DNA of 42,781 nt, from assembly GCA_944325675.1 (NCBI GenBank), contig CALVAZ010000112.1, positions 1-42,781 of the forward strand, given 5' to 3'. Below, in pieces: positions 24,644 to 33,345 of the stretch. Made by a program: the position numbers and the translations under genes. The stretch comes from Candidatus Gastranaerophilales bacterium. GTDB taxonomy: Bacteria; Cyanobacteriota; Vampirovibrionia; Gastranaerophilales; Gastranaerophilaceae. Positions within the stretch are counted from its first letter, which is position 1, and each line of letters starts with the position of its first letter. The notes beneath the pieces are model-generated. The model was not told the DNA's origin. It saw only the letters and a list, made by a program, of their open reading frames with translations, and searched no databases.

Positions 24644-26845
24644 TTATTTTTGTTTTTTCTTTTGAAATTTTTGTTTCCCGTTGTTAGGTCTTTTAGGTGC
24701 AGCTGTTTGGGCGGAGGTTTGAATACGTTTTACGCTGAATACATCAGGCAGCGCCTGCAGACAGTTTATGACTTTTTTGAGAGTTTCAATATTATCAAGT
24801 TCCAAGCCTATTTCTATAATACCTATATTATTTCTGGATTTGACGTTTGCTGTAATTATGTTCGTATTGTTATCGGATACGGCTGCAATAATATCTTTGA
24901 GCATTCCGAGTTTGTCAGCGGTTTCGACTCGGATGGTCGTTGTGTAGGTTTTGTTGGTATTTGTGCCTGCCCACTTAATATCCATCATACGTTCGGGTTC
25001 TATGTATTCAAGGGTTTTGCAGTCTATCCTGTGGACGGTAACACCTTTTGATCTTGTGACAACCCCGACAATCGGTTCACCGGGAATTGGCGAACAGCAT
25101 CTGGCAAATGAATACATTAAACCTTCAAGGCCTACTATATCTTTTTCTGATTTCTTTTTGGTTGATGTATGAAATTTGTCTTCAATAGTTTTTTCTTTTG
25201 GTTTTTGCAGTTTGTTAATAATCTTGTTTAGAGTTGTTTCTCCGTAGCCAAGTGCTGCAAACAAGTCGTCAGCAGAAACGTAGTTCATTTGTTTGGCTAT
25301 TTTTTCGAATTCACCTTGCTTCATGTATTCATCAAAAGAAGCCTTTGTGAGTTCGTGTTCAAGATGTGATTTGCCAAGTTCAATATGTTCTTCACGGTTA
25401 TTTTTTTTGAACCATTGTTTTATTTTGGAAGATGCTTGTTTTGTTACTACAAAATTTAGCCAGTCAAGTCTTGGAGCAGGGGTTTTTGAGGTTAGAATCT
25501 CGACAATGTCACCATTAACTATTTTCGTATCTAATTGCGCTATACGACCGTTAATTTTGGCGCCTATGGTTTTATGACCTACATCGCTGTGAATACGGTA
25601 TGCAAAATCTACGGGTGTGGCATCTTTTGGTAAATCCAATACGTCGCCTCCGGGTGTAAATGCAAATACCTGATCGGAAAATAAATCCAGCTTCACTGAA
25701 TTTACGTAATCCTCGGCATTTTTCATTTCTTTGTCGTATTCAACCATCTTCCGCATCCACGAAAACTGCAAATCAGAGGCGTTGTTTGCTTTTTCAGAGC
25801 CTTTTTCTTTATATCGCCAGTGTGCGGCAACACCATATTCCGCGATTTCATGCATCTCCCAGGTTCTTATCTGGACTTCAAGCGGTTTTGAACGGGGGCC
25901 AATTACCGATGTGTGCAAGGATTGGTATAAATTCCCTTTTGGCATTGCTATGTAATCTTTGAAACGTCCCGGAATTGGTTTGAATTGGGAATGTATAAGA
26001 CCTAATACTTCGTAGCATTCTTTTTCCGTATCTACAATTACTCTTACTGCCGTAATGTCATATAAGTCGTGGAAAGCCACGTTCTGTCGTTTCATTTTAC
26101 AGTATATGCTGTAATAGTGCTTGGCTCGACCTGTTATCTGTGCATTTATTCCTGCGGCTTTTACGTCTTTGGAAATTTTATCTATAAGCAGCTGCACCGT
26201 CTGTTCACGTTCTGCTTTTTTTTGTGAAACAAGTTGCGCTATCTCAAAATATTTGTCTGTCTCAAGGTACCTTAAAGACAAATCTTCAAGTTCTGCCTTT
26301 ATTTTCCCCATACCTAAACGGTTTGCCAGCGGTGCAAATATATCCAATGTTTCTTGAGCAATTCGTTTTTGTTTGTTTACGGCCATGAAGTTCAGAGTTC
26401 GCATATTATGGAGTCTGTCCGCCAGTTTTAAGAATATAATTCTTATGTCGTTTGCCATTGCTATGAATAATCGTCTGAAGTTTTCGGCTTGGCGTTCTTC
26501 TTTGGATTTGAATTTTAACTTGCTTAATTTTGTTACCCCTTGTACAAGGTTTAAAACATCTTCTCCAAATAAATTTTTGATTTCTTCGGGCTTTGTTTCG
26601 GTGTCTTCTAAAATATCATGCAAAAAAGCCGCAATCAGCGTATGGGTGTCTACTTTTAAATCTACAAGTATTTTGGCAACTTCCACAGGGTGGATTATGT
26701 ACGGCTCTTCAGATATTCTGTATTGACCTTCATGGAGTTTTTTTGCAAAATGATAGGCCTTTTCTATTAAGGCTATATCTTCCTGTGTTCTGTTTTGTTC
26801 AATAAGTTTCTGTTTTATTTCTTCAAAAAGTTCTACATCGGTCAT
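24644..26845 (-). CDS. Bifunctional (p)ppGpp synthetase/hydrolase
   Basis: A 733-residue Rel/SpoT protein controlling the stringent response. The hydrolase HD domain has IIHPVEVAKIL and AAFLHDILEDT (His76-Asp77) and LADRLHNMRTL; the synthetase has YDITAVRVIV and GRFKDYIAMPKGNLYQSLH, whose RFKD motif marks bifunctional enzymes. TGS (VFAFTPGGDVLDLPKDATPV) and a C-terminal ACT domain follow, with a Cys-containing FARCCSPIPGEPIVG. The tail is basic (KRPNNGKQKFQKKKQK). The ATG at 26845 lacks a ribosome site and lies 9 nt after a -10 box, so translation is probably leaderless. Confidence 0.96.
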   Translation of the reverse strand: MTDVELFEEIKQKLIEQNRTQEDIALIEKAYHFAKKLHEGQYRISEEPYIIHPVEVAKILVDLKVDTHTLIAAFLHDILEDTETKPEEIKNLFGEDVLNLVQGVTKLSKLKFKSKEERQAENFRRLFIAMANDIRIIFLKLADRLHNMRTLNFMAVNKQKRIAQETLDIFAPLANRLGMGKIKAELEDLSLRYLETDKYFEIAQLVSQKKAEREQTVQLLIDKISKDVKAAGINAQITGRAKHYYSIYCKMKRQNVAFHDLYDITAVRVIVDTEKECYEVLGLIHSQFKPIPGRFKDYIAMPKGNLYQSLHTSVIGPRSKPLEVQIRTWEMHEIAEYGVAAHWRYKEKGSEKANNASDLQFSWMRKMVEYDKEMKNAEDYVNSVKLDLFSDQVFAFTPGGDVLDLPKDATPVDFAYRIHSDVGHKTIGAKINGRIAQLDTKIVNGDIVEILTSKTPAPRLDWLNFVVTKQASSKIKQWFKKNNREEHIELGKSHLEHELTKASFDEYMKQGEFEKIAKQMNYVSADDLFAALGYGETTLNKIINKLQKPKEKTIEDKFHTSTKKKSEKDIVGLEGLMYSFARCCSPIPGEPIVGVVTRSKGVTVHRIDCKTLEYIEPERMMDIKWAGTNTNKTYTTTIRVETADKLGMLKDIIAAVSDNNTNIITANVKSRNNIGIIEIGLELDNIETLKKVINCLQALPDVFSVKRIQTSAQTAAPKRPNNGKQKFQKKKQK

Positions 26846-26854
26846 GGTATAATA

Positions 26855-26883
26855 ATGATACAAATTTTTCTTACTTTTTTCAA
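26855..26883 (-). promoter_or_regulatory. Promoter of the rel gene
   Basis: Minus-strand TTGAAA, 17-bp spacer, TATCAT ending 9 nt before the ATG. The mRNA leader would be 0-3 nt. Confidence 0.6.
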
Positions 26884-26915
26884 GTAAAATTGAATAATTT
26901 CATACAGAAGGATTA

Positions 26916-27206
26916 ATGATGCTGCGGCAGGTTAAAAACGGATTTTTGTTAAATTTGAAAATTGTACCTAATTCGTCTAAAAATGAGATTTTGGTATCAG
27001 GTGGGGTTGTAAAAATAAAGATTACGGCTCAACCGGTTGACGGTAAGGCGAATAAGGCTTTGGTTGAGTTTTTGTCGAAGGAATTAAAAGTCCCAAAAAC
27101 CTCTATTGAGATTGTAAAAGGAGCAACGAGTAAAGAAAAAACTGTCTTGTTCCATACTTTGGAAGAAGATAAGATTAAGATTTTTAAAGATATATTTGAA
27201 AACTAG
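26916..27206 (+). CDS. DUF167 (YggU-family) protein
   Basis: A 96-residue protein carrying the full DUF167 pattern: FLLNLKIVPNSSKNEI (residues 10-25), VKIKITAQPVDGKANKALVE, and IEIVKGATSKEKTVLF. Structures of the family show a small alpha/beta fold with no known enzymatic role. AGAAGGA lies just before two adjacent ATGs (26916, 26919). It is divergent from rel and 49 nt before an unknown gene with its own ribosome site. Confidence 0.92.
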   Translation: MMLRQVKNGFLLNLKIVPNSSKNEILVSGGVVKIKITAQPVDGKANKALVEFLSKELKVPKTSIEIVKGATSKEKTVLFHTLEEDKIKIFKDIFEN

Positions 27207-27255
27207 CAAAAAAATGCTTTAGAGATGTTAAACACACTAAAAGGAGAATTATAAA

Positions 27256-27864
27256 ATGAAAGTTAGCACAAATTATTCGATTGGTAATAATATTCACTCA
27301 AATTACAATTATCAAAAGTGTAATAAACCTTGCTTTCAGGCAAATTTAATTCCTGCAGTGAAGGAAACTTTGATTATGGAAGCTAAAAGAGCAGGCAAAC
27401 TTGGCAAGTTGAATGAACAGTTGAAGAATATTGCTAGCTGGGGTAGCCCAAAATCTTTTATCAACACAAGTTATGATTTAAATGATGGCAAAACTCTTTT
27501 GTCGCTTGAAAATTATCATTTATCCAACAACTATGGCGGTAATTTAGGTGTTAAAAAGAATGCAGGTTTACTTGAGCAATTTTTATCACTTACTGAAAAG
27601 AAGGTTGTTGATGCCGAAAAAAACATTGCTGATAGTGTTGCTTTAAACAAAAAAGAGGCAACTTTAGCTATATTCAACAACCCTGAATATGTTGAAAAAT
27701 TAACAGGTGAAAAAAATCCTTCAATGGGGAAGTTGAAATCTGCAATTAATCAGCTTTCTGAAGATGAATTGATAGATTATCGTTTCGGATTAAAGGATAA
27801 GAAGTTTGATTTAGATAATGATTTTTTTCTGAACTCATTGACAGGTATTGAAAAAATAAATTAG
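27256..27864 (+). CDS. Unknown protein upstream of the histidine attenuator
   Basis: A 202-residue soluble protein, rich in Lys, Asn and Leu, with no signal peptide and no recognised domain. The N-terminus (MKVSTNYSIGNNIHSNYNYQ) is low-complexity, then CFQANLIPAVKETLIMEAKR begins a predicted helical body (LGKLNEQLKNIAS; VDAEKNIADSVAL). AAAGGAG is well placed before the ATG. The histidine leader ORF starts 33 nt after its stop with no strong promoter between (an exact TTGACA at 27838-27843 lacks a good -10), so leader and gene may share a transcript. Confidence 0.6.
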   Translation: MKVSTNYSIGNNIHSNYNYQKCNKPCFQANLIPAVKETLIMEAKRAGKLGKLNEQLKNIASWGSPKSFINTSYDLNDGKTLLSLENYHLSNNYGGNLGVKKNAGLLEQFLSLTEKKVVDAEKNIADSVALNKKEATLAIFNNPEYVEKLTGEKNPSMGKLKSAINQLSEDELIDYRFGLKDKKFDLDNDFFLNSLTGIEKIN

Positions 27865-27897
27865 TTGTGTTAGCATTTAGCAAAAGGAAAATTTTAA

Positions 27898-27951
27898 ATG
27901 AAAAAAGTATTTGTAAAACTCCATCATCATTCACATAGCACCCTCGGGTAG
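27898..27951 (+). CDS. Histidine leader peptide
   Basis: A 17-residue ORF encoding MKKVFVKLHHHSHSTLG, with AAGGA 9 nt before its ATG. His codons are 9, 10, 11 and 13. The arrangement (short basic start, His run, stop inside a hairpin, then an intrinsic terminator) matches the enterobacterial HisL leader in style. Segment 1 of the attenuator is codons 13-15 and the stop lies in the segment 1-2 loop region, so ribosome position at the His codons would decide the RNA fold. It is too short to be seen in ordinary gene calls. Confidence 0.8.
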   Translation: MKKVFVKLHHHSHSTLG

Positions 27952-28040
27952 GCTATGGAATTGATGTGTCGCTTTTTACAAATGTTTCAATTCTATAAAA
28001 AATAGCTTCCCGGGGATTAAAAGCGAGAAGTTATTTTTTT
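27934..28040 (+). promoter_or_regulatory. Histidine transcription attenuator (1:2, 2:3 and 3:4 hairpins)
   Basis: Hairpin 1:2 pairs CATAGCACC (27934-27942) with GGT-AG-GCTATG (27947-27957). The competing 2:3 pairs GGG-T-AGGCTAT (27946-27956) with ATAGCTTCCC (28002-28011), continued inward by GGAATTGA (27957-27964) with TCAATTCT (27987-27994). The terminator 3:4 pairs AATAGCTTC (28001-28009) with GAAGTTATT (28027-28035), followed by T to 28040. 2:3 excludes both 1:2 and 3:4. A ribosome stalled on the His codons would cover segment 1 and favour the antiterminator; one reaching the stop would cover segment 2 and favour termination. Confidence 0.78.
28001..28040 (+). terminator. Attenuator terminator hairpin
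   Basis: A 9-bp stem, AATAGCTTC with GAAGTTATT, with two further inner pairs across a mismatch, is followed by a 6-7 nt T-run. It ends 27 nt before the next gene, upstream of that gene's GGAGG. Confidence 0.8.
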
Positions 28041-28066
28041 ATCGAATTGGAGGTTTTAAACAAAAT

Positions 28067-29428
28067 ATGTCACTAGTAAATTTAATATCAGCAATAGGAA
28101 ATAATAGCAGTATTTACCCGTTAATAGTTCGTGACTGTGGTATTGAAGTCCCGACCAAAATTGCTATGACTTATAATCAGAATAAAGAAAACAAGAAAAT
28201 AGCATGGCTTGGAGCGAGAGAAAGGTTTATCGATGAATATTCTGTGTCTGCCGTTTGGTTAGGCGGTATTCCGCTGATCGATAAGCTGGGTTCAAAAATT
28301 ATTAAAAAAGTAAGAAATATAGGGTTGAACTCGGATGTGAATTTAAAACTTATAAGTGATGAAGAAAAATACAATAAAAAACTCAAATCCGGTAAAGCTG
28401 TTGAGGATTTATGCCAAGGTTTTGAGTACAATATCAAAAAATTTGCAAATATTCCGGAAGCAAAAGAGGCAGTTGAAGATTTAATTAAAGTTAAAAACAA
28501 CAAAAAACTTTTTGAAGGCTTGATGAACACAAAATTTATTACATCTATTGCCATACCGATTGCATTGATGGGTTTTGTCATCCCTAAATTAATATTTGCA
28601 TCCACTGCTAAGAAAATGGAGAAGTATAAACAGGAAAACCCAAACAAAGATTATTCAAGTCTTACTTTCGGCGGAAAGGATTTTGAGCAGTTTATCCGCG
28701 GAAAATCTAAGATGACGACTTTCCAAGGTGCGTTAACCTCTGTTCTTACAAATTTCACAACTGTTCAAAAGATGGCAGTTACAGACGGCGGTTATGCTGC
28801 CGGTAGAATTATAACTGCCAGAAAGAAAAATGAAGCTATTGATTTGGCTTTTAAAATGTCAGGCATGATGTTTTTAAATTTTGTTGCTCCACACTGGATT
28901 GAAAAAGCATTTAATAAGATTACTGATGTAAATTTAGATCCAAAAATGTTTGTTAATAAGAGATTTCTGGTAAACATAAAGAATAATCGCCTTCAATTAC
29001 CGGCTTCAAATTCTGCAAAGGATATAATTGACTTTATTGACAATAATCCGAAAGCACTATTCACAAAGCTTGCTGGCAAATATGATAAAGTTAAATTGCT
29101 TGAAAATGGTGTAAGAGACCCTCGTGCTTATGTTGATGTGAAAGAATTGGTTAAATTCAAATCCAATATTGAAAAATTTGCACAAAATGCTAAGGCTCAA
29201 GGGGTTATGCCAAGAATGTTTGCAAAAGCCGGACAGAACAAGGATATAATAAAATTTGCAAACAAGTCACTAAGGTTACGCTCTCTGACTATTTTGGCAA
29301 ACATCGGCCTAAGCAGCTTTTTGCTTGCATATTGCCTTCCCAAAGCGCAGTTTATTTTTAGAGAATGGTTTACAGGTTCGAAGCTTGAACCTGGGCTTGT
29401 GGAAAATCCTAAAAATAATGCAAATTAG
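28067..29428 (+). CDS. Unknown membrane protein controlled by the attenuator
   Basis: A 453-residue protein. Predicted TM or strongly hydrophobic segments are at about residues 160-182 (FITSIAIPIALMGFVIPKL), 262-280 (MSGMMFLNFVAPHW) and 412-430 (SLTILANIGLSSFLLAYCLP). Between them are long Lys-rich stretches. I find no catalytic motif and do not recognise a family. GGAGG sits 13 nt before the ATG, just past the attenuator terminator, so expression should depend on readthrough. It is followed 35 nt later by the first phosphatase-like gene, probably in the same unit. Confidence 0.65.
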   Translation: MSLVNLISAIGNNSSIYPLIVRDCGIEVPTKIAMTYNQNKENKKIAWLGARERFIDEYSVSAVWLGGIPLIDKLGSKIIKKVRNIGLNSDVNLKLISDEEKYNKKLKSGKAVEDLCQGFEYNIKKFANIPEAKEAVEDLIKVKNNKKLFEGLMNTKFITSIAIPIALMGFVIPKLIFASTAKKMEKYKQENPNKDYSSLTFGGKDFEQFIRGKSKMTTFQGALTSVLTNFTTVQKMAVTDGGYAAGRIITARKKNEAIDLAFKMSGMMFLNFVAPHWIEKAFNKITDVNLDPKMFVNKRFLVNIKNNRLQLPASNSAKDIIDFIDNNPKALFTKLAGKYDKVKLLENGVRDPRAYVDVKELVKFKSNIEKFAQNAKAQGVMPRMFAKAGQNKDIIKFANKSLRLRSLTILANIGLSSFLLAYCLPKAQFIFREWFTGSKLEPGLVENPKNNAN

Positions 29429-29463
29429 ATAGCAAAAAATATAATTAGGAGGTTTATATATAT

Positions 29464-30282
29464 ATGCGTATTAATCCTGTAACTTTATATAATTCAAATC
29501 TGATTCTCTTTAAACAGAAAAAATATGATTTAGAAGATGAAGTTGTAGAAAAACCTAATCTCCGAAATAACCTTTTTGAGGTAGATATTATTGGTGCTGC
29601 TTCTAAAAATCAGAAAGGGCATTCTGATAAGAGAGAGTTAAATCTGAGTGATTTTGAGAGAATAAGCTTGTGGGAAACTTATGTAAGAACGCGTTTGCCA
29701 ATGCCGATAACATCTATTGGTGCCGATTGTTATAGAGGTGAAGCACTTTTGTATACTCCCAAAAGAATGAACGAGTTAAAAGCTAGAGGGGTTAAAAGAG
29801 TTATTGATTTGGCAGGATTGGAACACTATGACGAGTTATGCAAGAAAAAAGGCCTTGACTATGTAGCTTTTCCAATTTTTTCTGATTACCAAGAAAATCC
29901 TGTTTTTTTGACAAGAGACCAATATGCTGAAAAAATGCAGGAATATAGTTGGGGTAAGAAAGGTTTTGACGATTCTGATTTTGATGAAAAAGGTTTGAAA
30001 TTTATACGTGACTTTAAAGAATTGGTTAATGTTATAAATGAGGGTAAGTTCTATATATGTTGTAACCATGGTCGTATTAGGACTAACTTGGCACTACTTA
30101 TGAATCAATATTTTAATCCAAAATGGCAGGGTGACAAATCATTAGTTCCTAATGATGAGGAAAAGGTTTTGTTGCAAGAATTCTATTATAAACTTTCCCC
30201 AAAAGATAAAAATGACTTAAATTTTACTCAAGAATTTGATGACTCAATAAGAGAAAAATTGGACATACCCGAAGATTGGTAG
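29464..30282 (+). CDS. Tyrosine/dual-specificity phosphatase-like protein
   Basis: A 272-residue protein. It has the PTP P-loop CX5R as CNHGRIRT (Cys200 to Arg206), with the usual Gly at Cys+3 and Thr after Arg. Upstream, CYRGEALLYTPKRMNELK (residues 89-106) and RVIDLAGLEHYDEL match the N-terminal pattern of bacterial DSP/Y_phosphatase3 enzymes, and Asp141 in FSDYQENP could be the general acid. The protein has no signal peptide. The substrate (phosphotyrosine, phosphoinositide or other) is unknown. It has AGGAGGT before the ATG and lies in line with the attenuated membrane protein gene and a paralogue downstream. Confidence 0.75.
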   Translation: MRINPVTLYNSNLILFKQKKYDLEDEVVEKPNLRNNLFEVDIIGAASKNQKGHSDKRELNLSDFERISLWETYVRTRLPMPITSIGADCYRGEALLYTPKRMNELKARGVKRVIDLAGLEHYDELCKKKGLDYVAFPIFSDYQENPVFLTRDQYAEKMQEYSWGKKGFDDSDFDEKGLKFIRDFKELVNVINEGKFYICCNHGRIRTNLALLMNQYFNPKWQGDKSLVPNDEEKVLLQEFYYKLSPKDKNDLNFTQEFDDSIREKLDIPEDW

Positions 30283-30351
30283 AAGTTTGGTTTGTTTATA
30301 TAACAACCAGAGGACCTCAAAAAATCTAAAAAGTTTATTGTAAAAATACTT

Positions 30352-31191
30352 ATGAAAGTTGCAATCCTAAATTTAAGAAAAATTAATTTTACATCGCGTG
30401 ATAAGTGTCATAAAGATTTCTCTGAGCAGGAAGATTTGGGTGATTTTGCGGATAATTGGGAAGGTTCAAAAATAAGAGAAGCTATTAGAAATCATATGTA
30501 TCCGCAGTTTATATTAGATGATAATTCTTCTAAAAAATTACCTTCTTATATTACATCTATTGAAGATGTTTTTGTCCCTAATTTGCAATCTTTGGGGCAA
30601 GGTTCCTACAGGGGCGCTTCGATGTCTCGGAATACTCAATATTTGGAGCTTTTGGCAAAAAATGGTGTAAATACTATCATTGATTTAGTAGGGTTTAGGA
30701 AATTGCAAGAGGCATGTGAAGAAAAAAATCTTAAGTATTACAAATATGAAGTGCCATTTGATTATTGGTCAAATCCGATTTTTATAAGTAACACAGAATT
30801 AATTGCCAACAAAAAAATTGAATTAGCAAAATATAATCTTACTAAAACAGAATTTGACGAGCAGCTTGATTACTATAAGAAAAAAGTCAAACGCAAAAGA
30901 GCTGAATTCATGGAAAAATTTGTGGGCTTGACAAATATAATAAATAAAGGACATTTTTATATAGGTTGCGAGCTTGGAGAATACAGAACCCCGAATATAT
31001 TAGCGTTAAATTCGTATTTTAATCCTAATTGGCAAGGCAAAAAAATGCCGCCGACAGATGATTTTATATATATTTTAATGAAAAATATGTATAAAAATAT
31101 GACTGAATTTGATAAGCAAAAATTAGGTTTTACCGAGAAATTTGAGCAAAATTTGCGTAAAAAATTGAATATAAATAATGAGAGGTATTAA
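30352..31191 (+). CDS. Second phosphatase-like protein, paralogue of the 29464 gene
   Basis: A 279-residue protein aligned to its neighbour over its length: SYRGASMSRNTQYLELLAKN against the CYRGEALLYTPKR block, TIIDLVGFRKLQEAC, an Asp-Tyr-x-x-Asn-Pro segment (Asp137) and the P-loop CELGEYRT (Cys206 to Arg212). Both end in S/N-YFNP-N/K-WQG plus a conserved C-terminal helical tail. The P-loop keeps Cys, Gly and Arg but has acidic residues in the loop, which is unusual for a phosphate pocket. No ribosome site precedes the ATG. It ends in the 31177 hairpin. Confidence 0.7.
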   Translation: MKVAILNLRKINFTSRDKCHKDFSEQEDLGDFADNWEGSKIREAIRNHMYPQFILDDNSSKKLPSYITSIEDVFVPNLQSLGQGSYRGASMSRNTQYLELLAKNGVNTIIDLVGFRKLQEACEEKNLKYYKYEVPFDYWSNPIFISNTELIANKKIELAKYNLTKTEFDEQLDYYKKKVKRKRAEFMEKFVGLTNIINKGHFYIGCELGEYRTPNILALNSYFNPNWQGKKMPPTDDFIYILMKNMYKNMTEFDKQKLGFTEKFEQNLRKKLNINNERY

Positions 31192-31202
31192 ATCCTCTCA
31201 TT
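31177..31202. terminator. Hairpin overlapping the stop codon, probable terminator
   Basis: A perfect 9-bp stem, AATGAGAGG with CCTCTCATT, has an 8-nt loop that contains the TAA of the 30352 gene. The T-tail is weak on both strands, so it may act as a 3' end stabiliser or terminator between this gene and the convergent glycosylase gene. Confidence 0.6.
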
Positions 31203-31229
31203 ACCTTTAACCAAATAAGTATTTAAGAT

Positions 31230-31871
31230 TTATGCTATAACCATATTGCTTTCATTTGCTACAACTCTGTCAGATAAAATTGTGTTTCTGATTTCAATAA
31301 GATCTTGTTGCATTAACCGTCTCGGAGACCCTTCCTGCATAGAGTGGTTTCTCAACAAATATGACGGATGGAATATTGCCATAGCTTTATATTCCTTTTC
31401 ATTGATATTAACTGTAAACCAGTTGCCTCTGATTTTGGAAATCTGTACCTTTTGATCATCCCAGAAAGATTTTAACGCTGTTGCACCGCAAAAAACAATT
31501 GCTTTCGGTTTCACTATATCAATCTGTGTATGTAAGAATTTTTCACAAGCTGACTTTTCTTCGTCAGTTGGGATACGATTTTCAGGCGGTCTGCATTTTA
31601 CTGTATTTACGATATACAAATCATCTTCTCTTGAAATTCCTGCTTCGGTTAAAAAGTCGTTCAGTAATTGTCCCGCACGGCCAACGAATGGTTTTCCTTC
31701 CATATCTTCCATTTCGCCGGGTGCTTCACCGATTAATACAATACTTGCAGTCTCGGGGTTTCCATCTGCAAAGACTACATTGTGGCGAGTTTTGGCAAGT
31801 GCACAAGCTTTACATGCTCTGCATTTAGACTCTACAATGTTTAGACATTCTTTCTTCATAATCATTTTCAT
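31230..31871 (-). CDS. Uracil-DNA glycosylase, family 4 (Fe-S)
   Basis: A 213-residue base-excision-repair enzyme removing uracil from DNA. Cys ligands of the [4Fe-4S] cluster are in CRACKAC (residues 17-23) and in KCRPPENR followed about 16 residues later by SAC. The active-site motif is GEAPGEMEDMEGKPFVGRAG and the second is HPSYLLRN. It has the family's usual length. Ribosome site AAGGAG is 4 nt before the ATG at 31871. It begins 47 nt inside the end of the upstream alanine symporter gene, so the two are co-transcribed. Confidence 0.95.
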   Translation of the reverse strand: MKMIMKKECLNIVESKCRACKACALAKTRHNVVFADGNPETASIVLIGEAPGEMEDMEGKPFVGRAGQLLNDFLTEAGISREDDLYIVNTVKCRPPENRIPTDEEKSACEKFLHTQIDIVKPKAIVFCGATALKSFWDDQKVQISKIRGNWFTVNINEKEYKAMAIFHPSYLLRNHSMQEGSPRRLMQQDLIEIRNTILSDRVVANESNMVIA

Positions 31872-33339
31872 CTCTCTCCTTGTTATTGTTAAATATTATT
31901 CCAATATTATATTTTTGGCAATATCGTTTCAATTCCTTCATAATTACATTCGATAATAAAAATACTGCAAATAAATTAGGAACGGCTAAGAATAGTGTAA
32001 AAGCATCGGATAAATTAATGATACTTTTAAAATTCATAGCAGAACCGATAATTATAAATAAGCAATAAATAACTTGAAAAGTTCTCGTAGTTAACTTTGA
32101 ATCTCCGAAAAGGAAATTCCAACTCTTAATCCCGTAATAAGAGCCGCAAAGCATTGTTGATAAAACAAAACAGCTTGCCATAATTGTTAACAAAATCGGG
32201 AAGAACGGACATACACTTTCAAATGCTTTTGAAGTCAACTCAATGCCTGCAAGCCCGTTAGAATGTTGATATACTCCTGATACAACAATTACAAATGCGG
32301 TTGCGGAGCCTACAATGACCGTATCGACAAAAGGTTGTAACATTGCAATGAAGGCTTGCGCAACAGGTTTGCTTGTTTTGACTGCAGAAAATGCAATAGG
32401 TGCAGTGCCAAGTCCGGCTTCATTTGCAAACATTGCCCTTCTAAATCCCCAGAGCATACAAGCAAACATTCCGCCTGTTAAGGCTTGAGGTTTAAAAGCT
32501 TCCTTAATAATTAAATGTATTGTGTGGGGGATATGGCCTATGTGCATAAGACAAATTACAAAGGCTGAAAACACGTACAAAGTACACATTAGAGGTGTAA
32601 CTTTTGATGTGAATTTGCCTATTGCCTTAATTCCACCAATTATTGTAACGTAAGTTATTATGGCAACAATAAGCCCCAAAAGCCAGCTTTGTCCGTAGAA
32701 AAAGCTGTTTTCGCCTCCTGTAACTTCAGTTATTTGTGTTGTCATTGCATTTATTTGAAATAAATTCCAGCCGCCTATCATTGCAAAAATACAACATAGT
32801 GCGTAAATTTTGGATAGGTAAGGTGCAAATGGCTTTATCCAAGGCGCTTTTAACCCGCCTAAAATATAGTACATCGGCCCACCGGCGACTGTTCCGTCTT
32901 TATTTACCTTTCTAAATTTTATTCCCAAAAGCACCTCAGCAAACTTCAATGCCATTGAGAAAAATCCGGCTATTACCATCCAAAAAATAACTCCGGGGCC
33001 GCCGATTGATACTGCGGCAGCAGAGCCCGCAACATTACCGATGCCTGCTGATGCTGAAATCGTTGCGGTGAGGGCCTGAAAAGATGAAACTTCACCTTTT
33101 TTCTTACGCTTAACTATATCTTCGTGTTTATATTTGTTTAAAATTAAATTCAGACCGTGTTTAAATCCCCATATCCCGATAAATCTTGTTCTTATCGTGA
33201 AATATAATGCGGCAAACATTAAAAGTGCAACCAAAAGCTCCACTTTTACTCCATTGATGTTAACGGAGTAAAATATTATACCGGAAATTTTATCGGCTAT
33301 TGGGGATAATAAGTTATCAATAGTATTATCAAAACTCAT
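31825..33339 (-). CDS. Sodium:alanine (AGCS family) symporter
   Basis: A 504-residue inner-membrane transporter with about 10-11 hydrophobic segments. Family blocks: ATISASAGIGNVAGSAAAVS, VIFWMVIAGFFSMALKFAE, GGPMYYILGGL and WGFRRAMFANEAGLGTAPI. It imports alanine, glycine or a related amino acid with Na+. The C-terminus is a long charged tail (NNNKERDENDYEERMSKH), which overlaps the glycosylase start. The ATG at 33339 has no ribosome site and lies 6 nt after a TATAAT box. Confidence 0.95.
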   Translation of the reverse strand: MSFDNTIDNLLSPIADKISGIIFYSVNINGVKVELLVALLMFAALYFTIRTRFIGIWGFKHGLNLILNKYKHEDIVKRKKKGEVSSFQALTATISASAGIGNVAGSAAAVSIGGPGVIFWMVIAGFFSMALKFAEVLLGIKFRKVNKDGTVAGGPMYYILGGLKAPWIKPFAPYLSKIYALCCIFAMIGGWNLFQINAMTTQITEVTGGENSFFYGQSWLLGLIVAIITYVTIIGGIKAIGKFTSKVTPLMCTLYVFSAFVICLMHIGHIPHTIHLIIKEAFKPQALTGGMFACMLWGFRRAMFANEAGLGTAPIAFSAVKTSKPVAQAFIAMLQPFVDTVIVGSATAFVIVVSGVYQHSNGLAGIELTSKAFESVCPFFPILLTIMASCFVLSTMLCGSYYGIKSWNFLFGDSKLTTRTFQVIYCLFIIIGSAMNFKSIINLSDAFTLFLAVPNLFAVFLLSNVIMKELKRYCQKYNIGIIFNNNKERDENDYEERMSKHCRV

Positions 33340-33345
33340 TCTTAG

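Noticed and set aside
29373-29393. Inverted repeat CAGGTTC/GAACCTG resembling a tRNA T-arm
   Set aside because: It lies inside the 3' part of the 28067 gene, and no acceptor or anticodon stem surrounds it.
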